Assembly: GCA_963855995.1 (NCBI GenBank)
Contig: OY979720.1
Coordinates: 17,318,430-17,382,429, forward strand
Source of the DNA: Muricea muricata
Lineage: Eukaryota > Cnidaria > Anthozoa > Malacalcyonacea > Plexauridae
Length of the DNA stretch: 64,000 bases
Direction of reading: 5' to 3'
The notes beneath the pieces were generated by a model. That model ran no database searches. It saw nothing but the letters and a program-made list of their open reading frames with translations, and was not told where the DNA came from. Within the stretch, counting starts at the first letter, position 1. Each line of letters opens with the position of its first letter. Both the position numbers and the translations under genes were made by a program. Below, piece after piece: positions 25,801-33,570 of the stretch.

Positions 25801-27099
25801 CTATCAGCATAAGCTTTGGTAGAACGAAAGCAAACTTAGTGTTTATGCAACGAAATTTCACCCCGACGTTTTTTAAACCCCAGTGTAAAGACAGTGGCGG
25901 ATCAAGGGTAAGTCAAAATAAATTGTAGCAGCTCAATTTTAAATTCAAAATAACTTTATAGCAATGTCATAGGTTATGAATTTCAAAAGAATAAAATCTA
26001 ACCAATGAAGTTGCTTTGAAGGTATTTTAAAATGTAAATATATCCTAGAATGAGCTGTGGTAATTTATTTTGACTTACGTTGTATCCGCCACTGTGTAAA
26101 GATAACGTAAAATGGGTTGGTAACTTCTTTTACAGAAGTTCATTGTCTGGCTTCTTTCGTGAGAAATTTAGCTTTGAATAATATGCAAACATACTTATGA
26201 CATCACAGTACATAACGAATTTTAAAACGACATAGTTTTTTTGAACAATTTAATTTTGTCGAACAAAACTCCAAAATTATAACTTACAAACTCCGATTTG
26301 CTGTATTTTAGTGTATTTTCAACTTTTGGAAATTTATCATGGATACTGTTAGAGAAATTCCTACAGCACTAAAAACTCATTATGCACTGTGATGTCATAA
26401 GTATGATATTTGCATATTATTCAAAGCCAAATTTCTCGCGAAAGAAGCAAAATGATGAACTTCTGTAAAGGAAGTTACCAAACTATTTTACGTTAACTTT
26501 ACACTAAAGCCATCAAACTTTGGGGAGAAATTTCGTTGCATAAACACTTCTTTCTGCTTTGGCTTCGTAAACCTCTGAGGAAAAATTATCCTTTGTTTGC
26601 CTATATTGCTTATGCTTAAGACGGTAGTGAGGATCATACAGGCTTTATACAAACGACATTAGCTAAAACGTCCTGAGTCCCAACCCTCTCGTGAAAGTCA
26701 CGCGTTTTCTCTTGGTATATTGGGTGGTCTTTTTTGACAGGGTGGCTAGAATTTCATTAATTCTTGGAAGGTTTAGATCAGACATCATTGCCTTTCCTTT
26801 TGTCAGTCGTGTGTATGGTAAAAAAAGAACATCTCTGACCAAAAGCAATGTTGTGCTGCCCACGTTGTTCACAGTTCAATATTGTTGTTCAGGGTTGCTT
26901 GCACTTTACGTTGTGTGAATATAGGTGCTATTAGGAATTACAATTGTTTTCTTTAATACGTGAAACAGCTTTGCTGCTTGAGTCGGTGTTTACGGAGTAT
27001 GCCCGTCACCTCTACACCATCGGATTACTGAATGCGGCGAAATATTACTGCACCAAAGGGGGAGAAGAAGGGAGACGACTTCTAGATGATATATCCTAA
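4848..27099 (+). CDS. WDR11: WDR11, WD repeat-containing protein 11 (28 exons, complete)
   Basis: Vertebrate WDR11 acts with FAM91A1 and C17orf75 in tethering AP-1 vesicles at the trans-Golgi and is linked to Hedgehog signalling. The model gives 1249 aa (human 1224): two WD40 beta-propellers, then a helical C-terminus. Diagnostic segments are RENYHHDLACPYSLRLASAD (exon 4), LHWLWTQDASHDLL, CLQLVYHPSC, EWSPSHYSK, IANGKL and MRFFDRAALFAEACLEYG. Exons: 4848-4912, 5896-5965, 6150-6191, 6856-7183, 7854-8070, 8718-9463, 9667-9751, 11034-11134, 11462-11537, 12068-12176, 12640-12780, 12888-12992, 13058-13164, 13508-13622, 13979-14147, 14259-14367, 14783-14842, 15636-15701, 16035-16128, 16928-17152, 17451-17546, 20448-20518, 22742-22836, 24740-24837, 25082-25162, 25253-25317, 25571-25653, 26969-27099. 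All phases join and total length is 3750 nt. Intron 5 uses a GC donor. The donor at 25653 (GTATCC) is weak. The ATG at 4848 is chosen because it gives the family N-terminus, ending in an Asn-Lys then Asp-Trp pattern. Confidence 0.95.
7448..7695. mobile_element. MITE-like element in WDR11 intron 4
   Basis: The ends are inverted: GGGGTTGGTTGTACGAAAG on the left and CGCACAACCTACCCC on the right, with AGCGCTATCTA and TAGATAG further inside. Related ends occur at 13318-13360 in another WDR11 intron and near 62505-62530 in the PANK intron, so it is a dispersed family. No coding capacity was seen. Confidence 0.6.
8280..8530. repeat. ACAACAATTGTTG-rich repeat in WDR11 intron 5
   Basis: This segment is built from imperfect, palindrome-prone repeats of ACAATTGTT and ACAACAATAGTTGTTG. 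It ends with three CCTAA units at 8512-8528. It lies inside the GC-AG intron. The three-unit tract is too short to be called telomeric. Confidence 0.5.
10147..10350. repeat. Dispersed repeat, GGCCGGTTGTTTAAAAGCTGG type
   Basis: The left end is GGGCCGGTTGTTTAAAAGC and the right part reads GTTAACCCTGGATCAGC, which look like partly inverted ends. A related copy lies at about 27286-27525, 3' of WDR11. This is a non-coding, probably MITE-derived repeat. Confidence 0.45.
10588..10816. repeat. Long palindrome (fold-back) in WDR11 intron 7
   Basis: The arms run from about 10588 inward to about 10690 and from about 10715 outward to about 10816. Matching arm segments are AGAAATATAAAACATTTT against AAAATGTTTTATATTTCT, and CAGTTATATCAACAC against GTGTTGATATAACTG. 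The centre is a GC-rich hairpin, CCGCCCTGCGGGCG. A further partial copy of the GTTGATATAACTGTATA end lies at 10530-10560. Fragments of ORF here are readings of the arms. Confidence 0.75.
11750..11945. mobile_element. tRNA-derived SINE heads, opposed pair, in a WDR11 intron
   Basis: On the minus strand (about 11753-11828) an A box, TAGCTGAGTTGG (11808-11819), and a B box, GGTTCGATACC (11765-11775), have tRNA-like spacing. On the plus strand a second B box, GGTTCGATTCC (11928-11938), lies in a truncated tRNA-like segment. Adjacent phrases TGCCTGACAC and CTGACCAGAC mark the ends. No complete tRNA cloverleaf was resolved, so these are read as SINE heads rather than tRNA genes. A related pair is at 23190-23360. 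Confidence 0.65.
12240..12469 (+). other. Coding-like ORF inside WDR11 intron 10, unassigned
   Basis: An open frame of about 70 residues before a TAA at 12467 has coding-like composition (SSLRRRETIAWFNTVKELLE, ending LCLISIQD). It is not in the WDR11 frame; the authentic next exon (EWSPSHY...) is at 12640. It could be an alternative 3' exon, a fragment of another gene's last exon, or chance. I do not recognise the protein. Confidence 0.25.
15145..15527. mobile_element. MITE-like element with GGCGTCC/GGACGCC interior
   Basis: The ends are inverted: CAGGTTTTTAGCCAG near 15153 and CTGGCTAAAAGCCTG near 15507, both flanked by TATATAC. The interior begins with GGGCGTCC and ends with GGACGCCC. A possible relative with GGACGGCC and CCTGGCTAACACCCTG lies around 32880-32935 in the mitoferrin gene. 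No coding capacity was seen. Confidence 0.5.
15545..15583. repeat. Single copy of the 79-bp satellite monomer core
   Basis: The segment AACGTTGCCTGCGTAGGTAG and the following GTGCAGTTTATAGTACAC match the start of the tandem unit at 20813-22220. The upstream phrase TCTCGAA is also shared. It appears here once, in another intron of the same gene. Confidence 0.6.
16240..16400. repeat. (AACTA)n microsatellite in WDR11 intron 19
   Basis: About 32 nearly perfect AACTA units follow a few AAATG units (16219-16240). A MITE (16401-16855) has inserted into the array, because a few ACTAA-type units continue beyond its right end (16856-16870). Confidence 0.9.
16401..16855. mobile_element. 455-bp MITE with 33-bp TIRs and TAA duplication
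   Basis: The left terminal inverted repeat begins GGCCAAACAAAATAAAATG. It is perfectly complementary over about 33 bp to the right end at 16823-16855. Both sides are flanked by TAA (16398-16400 and 16856-16858), as expected for a PIF/Harbinger-type target duplication. A second inner inverted motif, GACCGACC, is also shared. The interior has no transposase ORF. Confidence 0.85.
17632..17885. repeat. 9-bp GCGAGT-type minisatellite within inverted arms
   Basis: Units such as GCGAGTCAT and GCGAGTGAT repeat from about 17657 to 17755. The left flank CTCAGTGAGAG...TTATTTTGCGAGTCG is partly inverted at 17838-17885 (CGACTCGCAGACTCGCAAAATAG...CTCAGTG). This suggests a fold-back element whose left arm has expanded into a minisatellite. 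Confidence 0.6.
19060..20064 (-). CDS. Class A (rhodopsin-like) GPCR, intronless, nested in WDR11 intron 21
   Basis: The protein has 334 aa from the ATG at 20064 and seven hydrophobic segments. TM1 holds SLIGNVPVAYVF (Asn1.50 retained). TM2 has Asn at the usual Asp2.50 position (FLNFLTALLAIP). A TM3 Cys follows GRNTW. The DRY motif is replaced by ISYQRF, keeping Arg3.50. TM4 has ASWFYG (Trp4.50). TM7 has FLNIFLY in place of NPxxY. An N-glycosylation site (NKT) lies at the extracellular N-terminus. The ligand cannot be assigned. It is transcribed opposite to WDR11 and lies wholly between WDR11 exons 21 and 22 (17547-20447). Cnidarian genomes hold many intronless GPCRs of this sort, often with altered DRY and NPxxY motifs. 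The upstream GTG at 20079 would add five residues but is not needed. Confidence 0.88.
   Translation of the reverse strand: MLNKTQESCRNFPYVFEGNALDYISVIPVLLTLFNSSFVSLIGNVPVAYVFYSTRQLWKKRYIFTINFVFLNFLTALLAIPAYFAFLLSFVGRNTWCTLYDVSFVLNRLCFCMTIVIVSLISYQRFLSVLYPYRYQALLTFDRHVYIAIASWFYGIILATPLTSEVKVTHWPFLKELCFASKSILTVHIASTVLCYGRMGYIASCHKRKIAHNSRHLGIKQKKNITSVHLIATLLASTLPWLALQWSQSAFSIQVEYLTNTIFFTSCFLNIFLYMLRNEDISAAVKTRFKRKVGCQVPRLPRARNAVQGETNTLYPYDHALNAESTFTRMLRVI
20807..22228. repeat. 79-bp tandem repeat array in WDR11 intron 22
   Basis: The monomer starts at AACGTTGCCAGTG; starts at 20813, 20892 and 20971 give a 79-bp period. About 14 units are present, with few differences. Each contains a potential hairpin (AGGTAGTG ... 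CACTACCT). The array is interrupted by a hAT-like element at 21612-21921 and resumes in register after it. The high identity indicates recent amplification. Confidence 0.92.
21612..21921. mobile_element. 310-bp hAT-like MITE with 8-bp target duplication
   Basis: The element is flanked by the direct repeat GTTGCCAG (21604-21611 and 21922-21929), which is part of the satellite monomer. Its ends are inverted with mismatches: CAAGGCCGTAGGAA and the reverse complement of TTCTTACGGCCATG. The interior carries GGGGGGCTCAGCCCCCC-type palindromes and no transposase. An 8-bp duplication is typical of hAT elements. Confidence 0.8.
22857..23098. mobile_element. MITE with TACAGACGAGC ends (copy 1)
   Basis: The left end CGTACAGACGAGCGAG...TTTTCCTTGA is the reverse complement of the right end TCAAGGAAAACTTGCTCGTCTGTA, with few differences. 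A second, longer copy is at 60075-60428 in the PANK intron. No coding capacity was seen. Confidence 0.7.
23190..23360. mobile_element. tRNA-derived SINE heads (second locus)
   Basis: A minus-strand B box, GGTTCGATCC, lies at 23233-23242, next to TGCCTGATCTCGGCAGG. A plus-strand B-box-like GACTCGATTCCC follows at about 23321. The flanks AAAATATGCCTGA and GGTCAGACATATTTTTCAG match those at 11750-11945, so the two loci belong to one family. Confidence 0.55.
23448..23575. repeat. GCGCCTTTTTTC low-complexity repeat
   Basis: Irregular units of CGCGCC followed by T-runs, with CTCGCGCC variants, fill this stretch of WDR11 intron 23. It is non-coding. Confidence 0.75.
25830..26540. repeat. Large palindromic element in WDR11 intron 27
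   Basis: The left arm GTGTTTATGCAACGAAATTTC (from about 25839) matches the reverse complement of GAAATTTCGTTGCATAAACAC (to about 26541). Further in, AGTGTAAAG...TAACGTAAAAT, GGTAACTTC and ATTATGACATCAC-type segments are also inverted (26090-26220 against 26370-26505). The arms total roughly 200 bp. A hAT-like MITE (25892-26094) splits the left arm. Confidence 0.75.
25892..26094. mobile_element. hAT-like MITE nested in the palindrome
   Basis: Ends are CAGTGGCGGAT and ATCCGCCACTG, with a longer imperfect inverted repeat through AAGTCAAAATAAAT. The element is flanked by the 8-bp direct repeat TGTAAAGA (25884-25891 and 26095-26102). It is 203 bp long with no ORF. Removing it and one copy of the duplication restores the palindrome arm. 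Confidence 0.85.
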
Positions 27100-29131
27100 A
27101 TTTTTGAGCAAGATGGGCTGTGCTACCATGCACAACAGGAGAAATTTGATTAAAAACTGGATATGCTAAAACAAGGGAAACGACTTAGGGAACCTGATCG
27201 TGTGAGGCTACTTGGAAAGGCTAGCCTATGGCTGATAAAATTGAATGATAGGATTTCTATTTCTGTTTTAAACACAACATCTGCAGGGAAAGTTGTTCAA
27301 AGCTGGTTTAGCGTTAATCCCGGATTAAATTTAACTGACTGTTCATGTTTGTGTATCTCACTAGATCCATTTCTTGTAAGATTTGAGACGAGAAAACTTC
27401 AATGGATCCAGGCAAGATTTTTGAAAAAAAATATTTGCAAGTTTAGAACTAGGCTCTCAGAAAATATGCCTTAAATTTTGAGTTACCCAAGGGTAAAGAA
27501 CCTGTTTTTAAATAACTGGCCCCTGATTTTTAATTTTCAAATCGATATTGATTATTCAGCATATTTTTTCCTCTTGGCGGCTTGATCAACGCTGACGGAA
27601 ATGTTTCTCGAGCACTAGAAAATGTCCCTCGCCACATGAAAGCATTGAAAATGTACAAATAAATTGAATAGAAGAAGAGATGTTGATTGGGCTTTAAACT
27701 GTTGATGTGGAACTTTACAAAGGCGATGTACTGTTTCCACGTTTTATACAGTAAATTTATGTCAGTTTCATTTGACCAAATATGCTCTTATTTTTGTTTT
27801 ATTGTCCGCCCTCGCATAAAACAGGAAACCTAACAGGAAGTCAAGCGATATACAACAATACGTGGCCGCACAAATAATAATCGTGAGGCAATCATTAAAT
27901 GCATATTGTTGGAAAGTTTCAGTAGATTTTGGCCGTCACCTGACATTGTAGTAAACTACATGTATTTCATTGAAATAAAAACAGTCAAAACACTCGTTAG
28001 TTTGTTTTTTCCTGTGACAATTCATGTGACTGGCAACTCTTGTCAAATCCTTTCTCGCTTCACCCGGCCTTAAAATCTTATTTTTTCCACGTCCTTTGAA
28101 TCTTATTTTCTCCTGAGCTTTGAAGTGACAAACACAAGAGATCAGTATTTTCTGTAATTCTTATCCTTCCAAGGTTACGAAGATGTTGTTTCTATTTGTG
28201 AATTGATCAGTAGTAAAATTTTTCAGGTCACGATGGGTTGGCATTGAGGGAGCAGCAAGTGGTCAGACTATATGAGTGGGAAGGTGAAATCATAAAGGAT
28301 CGGGACCGCCCTAATGAGGGGGACCGCCTTAATAAGCGATAAGTTTTCCTCGTATGAATACTTTAAGAGGATGCCGACTGAAAATACGTAAAGATCATTG
28401 AATAGCATGTTCCACAAAAAGACATCGCTGCAAGCTCCTTCAGTTATTGCGGGTTTAATTAACATCTTTACCAAAAGGATCGAGTTCATTTGCAAAGTTA
28501 GCAGCTGGGGAGAAGACCCTGAGAATCAGGTTGTTGTAAAGTCAGTCTTTGTTCGTCTAAATAATTTTTTTGTGGTAATACGCTATATACTTTTAGTTTC
28601 TTAATAGAATTGGTGCGTTTGAATAATCTCTAATACTCCAGTCAGGCGTTCCAATTCTCGGGTTTCGCGTGACGTCATAGATTTCATAATCGAGAGACAC
28701 AAACATTGATGTTCATTGTATACGTTGGCCTCGTGTTTGGTAGCAAAAACGTGCAATTTCATATCGTAATTTGTTAGAAGCGCTTGTATGCATGTGCAGC
28801 AGTACCACTTGAGTTTGGCCCAGGCCCCACCAGGACCCCACCCAGATTCATCTCACATGGCGTAGTGAGCCAAGATAAGGAAGATCTGGATCCTTATTTG
28901 GGAGATCTCCCCAGCAGTCCTATTATATAATTATACCCCAACATGGAAATTAAATTCAAAAATTATATAACATTCTGTGTGTGAGGTAACTTCCTTTGAT
29001 TAAAAGGTTGCCGCGGCAACAATGACGAATCCGAAAGCCCTCGCGGGTAAATACACGTGTTGAGCAATCCTGCACACGCATTCGACGATTTGGGCGAAGT
29101 GGGCACTGATCTCGATCCCTCGCAAAAACGC
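27100..29131. other. Intergenic region between WDR11 and mitoferrin
   Basis: No gene was recognised. An AATAAA at 27658-27663 is a candidate WDR11 poly(A) signal. A dispersed repeat with inverted ends (GTTGTTCAAAGCTGGTTTAGC and TTTAAATAACTGGCCC) occupies about 27286-27525 and explains the 103-residue ORF there. The mitoferrin leader, including a small upstream ORF, is at the right end. Confidence 0.55.
29022..29063 (+). CDS. Upstream ORF of 13 codons in the mitoferrin leader
   Basis: An ATG at 29022 opens [13 protein letters not shown] and a TGA. It lies 68 nt before the mitoferrin ATG and in another frame. It would be the first ATG met if transcription starts upstream of 29022. It could reduce translation of the carrier; this is inferred from position only. 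Confidence 0.35.
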   Translation: MTNPKALAGKYTC

Positions 29132-32100
29132 ATGGACGAAGAGAACGTTAGCCAATATGGTTTACCATTTCGACAATGGAAACTGAAAGAACTGGTGAAC
29201 TTGAGCGAGCAGATGATGGAGGAATCCGAGTATGAATCTTTGCCAACGGAGAATATTGGCGTGCACATGATGGCGGGAGCTTTTGCTGGAATTATGGAAC
29301 ATTGTGTAATGTACCCAGTGGATTTTGTCAAGGTACTAAATACTGCCTCGGTTTGTTTGCATGATCACGTTTGATCGATTTCCTAACGAGTCCGCTTATG
29401 GCAGTCTATTGCATAGGCGAATTCATGGTTTGCCGAGGCAAAAGGTTACATATATCACCGTTATCTACGAATTCGTGATGTTCCACGAATGATTTGCCCT
29501 CTTAATTACAACTTAAGTCTTGATATTTTAATGTGCAAATGATATATTATTTAAAGCTTGTTTATCTTAAACTTGAACCTGCTTCCCCCAATTTGATACC
29601 TTGAGCTTTGAAAGTTCTAATTTAGGCACATTTCCCCTCTTTGTGATCACAGTATGTGATACATATAAATTAAATGTTTCAAAATTTATCATATTGCATT
29701 TAAGAGTTACGGAATGACACTGCTAATTTTATAATACAAAGCTGCAATTTAACCAAAATTATAATGGCCATTGTTAAAAACTCTATCAATTCCATGTTTC
29801 TATACTTGTATCATGGTTGTAAGATCATTTACTGAATAAAACTGGGTGCTCAAACAAATATTTGAAAAATTACGTAACTATATTAAGAATAAATTACAAC
29901 CACATTTTGAAGCAAGAAATATGTTTTAGTTTAGACTGTGATTTTTAGTTGTGATGAGCGATAAACATTCTTGTATGTAGCTAAACTGTGATTATGTTTT
30001 AAATGTAAATATCAGTAATCCTTGAAGTCACACTGGATGGGCTAATTTGGTCGACTGAAGAAAACTACTTACTGTAATAATTAAGGTTCCATTCACAAGA
30101 AAGGCACCTGTATACCTGTATATTTCTCTAACAATACCCTTGCCTGGATAAAGTTGTCTTATTGTTTCATTTTGACAATCCCAGTTGAAGAGTTTTACAT
30201 GTATGATAAAATCTCAAACATTGTTGGTGATGGTAGATGCAGTTAAAGCACACAAACTTATTGTAAGGATATTTCACCACCTAGATGATGTAAACAACTC
30301 TGAATGAAGCTCTTAATGGCTTAGCTGGTGTAATAACCAATTGTGCGAAGAATGGTACATGTATACATGGTTTTTATATTAAAAGTATGAATAAAGATAT
30401 AAAGTAGAAAATAGAAACCCTCGTTTAACATTGCTGTTTCAATAAATGCTAGTAAATAATTAATTGTTGAGTGCTAGTAGCAGTGAAGTGATTGCATTTT
30501 ACATTGCATTCATTAATGTTTAGCAGGTACATGTTATCAGCCACTCGTAAATTTATTTCAATATATTTATTTCAATATATTTCGTATATTGGCTTGGCAA
30601 TGCTATATATATCTGATCAATATATATGAAGAGCCCTCTTTGGGTGAATTCTGACAATTGATATTCCAATGAATAACATTATTCCAATGAATAATAACAT
30701 AGCTATTCACATCCTGTGACTAATGAACCAAATTGATTTTGATATTCACTAAATATGAATTGCTAAGACTTGCAGCATATATCAGCCCAAAAAACCATGG
30801 ACAAAATCTAGGCATGATAATATTCTGGTTGCAAGAAATGCGCCAGGCAAAAATCATATTGTGTGATTACTGGAGCTGAATGGGACAAGTTGTACACATG
30901 ATGTTTTTTGTTTTGTATATAATTAAGAAATAGATTTTATTTTTGCATGCATCTGTACTGTAGTTGATCGCAAATGACATCATGGCATGCAAAGAACAAA
31001 AAAGTACTGCGCAAAACGAAATCTAGTGCCGTGACTTTTTGTTCTTCACGTGCAAAGATGTGTTCTGTAATCTATTACAATAATCTACCCTGTAAAAATG
31101 AGAGAAAAACCCTAAGTACATAAAAAAGTACATCATGCCATCTGGGGACGTCAACGCTGTGTGTGTACTAAAGAAAGAGACAGCTCCCGACGAATGAATA
31201 TACTGAATGAACTCTCATTATTGTATAAAAATATATAAGATGTGAATATAATTTTCTATGAAAAGGATGAATGAAAGGCATTCATTGCTACAAACGTTTT
31301 TGGAAATGTATTTGAAACCAATGTTTCCATTTTTAAAAACTAAAATTCATTTTAAATTTTTAAAAAGGAAATTTACAAAGAAAACAGGTTATTATAATGT
31401 TGCTGTAAGCATTTATATTATTTTATTGTGCTTGTTTAGACTCGGATGCAAAGTCTACGTCCGAACCCGAATGCCATTTATCAGAATGTTGTCCATGCAC
31501 TGAAGACAATCACAAAGAAAGAAGGTGGGACAACTGTAATCCGTGGAATAAATATCGTGATGGCAGGCGCTGGTCCTGCCCATGGCGTCTATTTTGCTTC
31601 GTATGAAGTTGCAAGGAAAGCTCTTGGTAATGTGAGATCAGCATCTGGACAAAATAGTGCTGTAGCAAATGGTATGTTTACAAAGAAAACACAGCTGTGC
31701 AAAACACTGCTTGAGAAAAATGCCCCAGGATTTGTTGAGTAAATTTGTTTTTATTTCTTTTCTTTCAGCGGTTGCAGGAGCAGCTGCAACACTTTGCCAT
31801 GATGCTGCAATGAATCCTGTTGATGGTAAGAAATCCTATGAACTTTGTTCATTATTCACTGTGAAACACCACTAATCAAAAATATCTCTCTCGCTCTCTC
31901 TCAGTGAAACATATTTGTATACCCAATTCAAAGTCCACCAACTGCGTACCATGATACAGGGTACTAAATGCATTTGTTTATCATTAGTATTGTGTACTCA
32001 ATTGTACAAACCAGAATACTAATGGTATTGTATTGTTTTATACCAAATGACAAACTAAGAATATTTAATCCATGATATTCACTGTATTCTGTATGAAATA

Positions 32101-33570
32101 ATAAATAATTTTGAATATAACTTAAAAGTTATGTTAGTATTCTGCATCAAATCTATAGAGAATGGATTATTAGTGTTCTGTATTAATGACCATAGTAATG
32201 ATGGAATAATTTTTTTCCTTGCTGCTGCAAGCAAATACTGTGAAGAAAATGTTGCTGCAGAACTATAGCTATTGAGAAAATATGACTGTCCATATTTAAC
32301 AAAATGCTTTTGTATGTAGCAAGTTGTTCTCATAGTCTTGTGTAGGACCTCCATGCAATTTCCTGCAAGAGCTCGTCAATTTCCTGTGCTTGTTTATTTT
32401 CCCCACAGACTTAATGCAAGCTGTGGATGTTAATGGCCTGATTTAAGTTTGTCGTCAACTTGCATCAAGCCAGTTGACAACTTGCAGCAGACTTGTCATC
32501 ATCAAGCCAGAGCAAGTGATGCGAACACATCCTGACATCGGTTTGATGACTGCCTGCAACGGCCGTCCGACCGTCCTAGTGACACCTACTTCTGAATTTA
32601 GTCGGCTATAGTAGACGGCCACGGACGCCAAAGGCACTATTTTCTTTAAGATAGAAAATTACAACTTGTAATGTTTGTTGAATACCTCGATTTATAGTCA
32701 TATGCTGTTCATATAACTTATCAATGGTATATATTTTTATTTCTTATCCTTTTGAAAACACAGTGTGCCTAAATATGACTGACGGAATTAAAATGTAACT
32801 CCGTAAAAACAAAAAATTGCGGCAACATCCCAAAACACATGCTTTTGTCCGACCACGCCCACAAAAATACGAGACGACACCCACAAACATATTTGGACGG
32901 CCAGATTTGGAATCCTGGCTAACACCCTGACTGCAAGGTAACAATCCTGCATCAGACTTGCTGCAAACTTCTACTTTTTTGCAATTAAAAAGTCTCAAAT
33001 GTCTTTTTTTAAATTTCTTTGACAGTTATAAAACAACGAGTACAAGTGTATGACAGTCCTTATCGAGGGGTTGTGGATTGCACAAGGCATGTGTGGAAAA
33101 CTGAGGGCATTACCGCATTCTACCGGAGCTACACGACGCAAGTAACAATGAACATTCCGTTTCAAAGTTTGCACTTTGTCGTCTACGAGTATATGCGGGA
33201 GTGGTTGAACCCGCAACATAATTACAATCCAAAGACACACCTGGTTGCGGGTGGTACCGCGGGCGCGTTTGCTGCAGCGGTCACAACCCCGCTCGATGTT
33301 GCAAAGACATTACTAAATACCCAAGAGCAGGACGCTGTGGGCGCCATAATGAGCCAAGGACATAAACAGCCTTTTGTTACAGGTATGATTGATGCAGTTA
33401 GGACTATATACAGACTGCAGGGGTTCCGTGGTTACTTCCAGGGGCTTCAAGCAAGAGTTCTGTACCAGGCCCCGTCGTGCGCGATCTGTTGGTCCTCGTA
33501 CGAATTCCTGAAATTCTGGTTCATTCCTGAAGACGAATGTCAGCGCATGGAAGTCGAAATTAGTTCCTGA
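29132..33570 (+). CDS. SLC25A28: Mitoferrin, mitochondrial iron carrier (4 exons)
   Basis: This inner-membrane carrier imports iron into mitochondria for heme and Fe-S cluster synthesis. Exons are 29132-29332, 31440-31671, 31769-31825 and 33026-33570, giving 344 aa (human paralogues are of similar length). Three mitochondrial-carrier repeats are visible with signatures PVDFVK, PVDVIK and PLDVAK. Mitoferrin-type segments include [46 protein letters not shown] and [15 protein letters not shown]. The frame is open upstream of the ATG to a TAA at 29048-29050; no earlier ATG exists in frame, so 29132 is chosen. It is the single mitoferrin here, and SLC25A28 versus SLC25A37 cannot be separated outside vertebrates. 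The first intron is 2.1 kb and AT-rich. Confidence 0.93.

Noticed and set aside
25349-25861. 170-residue minus-strand ORF with a Gln/Asn-rich end
   Set aside because: It runs antisense across WDR11 exon 27 and a GTT microsatellite, and resembles no family.
29057-29131. N-terminal extension of mitoferrin to 29057
   Set aside because: That position is GTG, not ATG, and a stop precedes it; no splice acceptor of note would add it.
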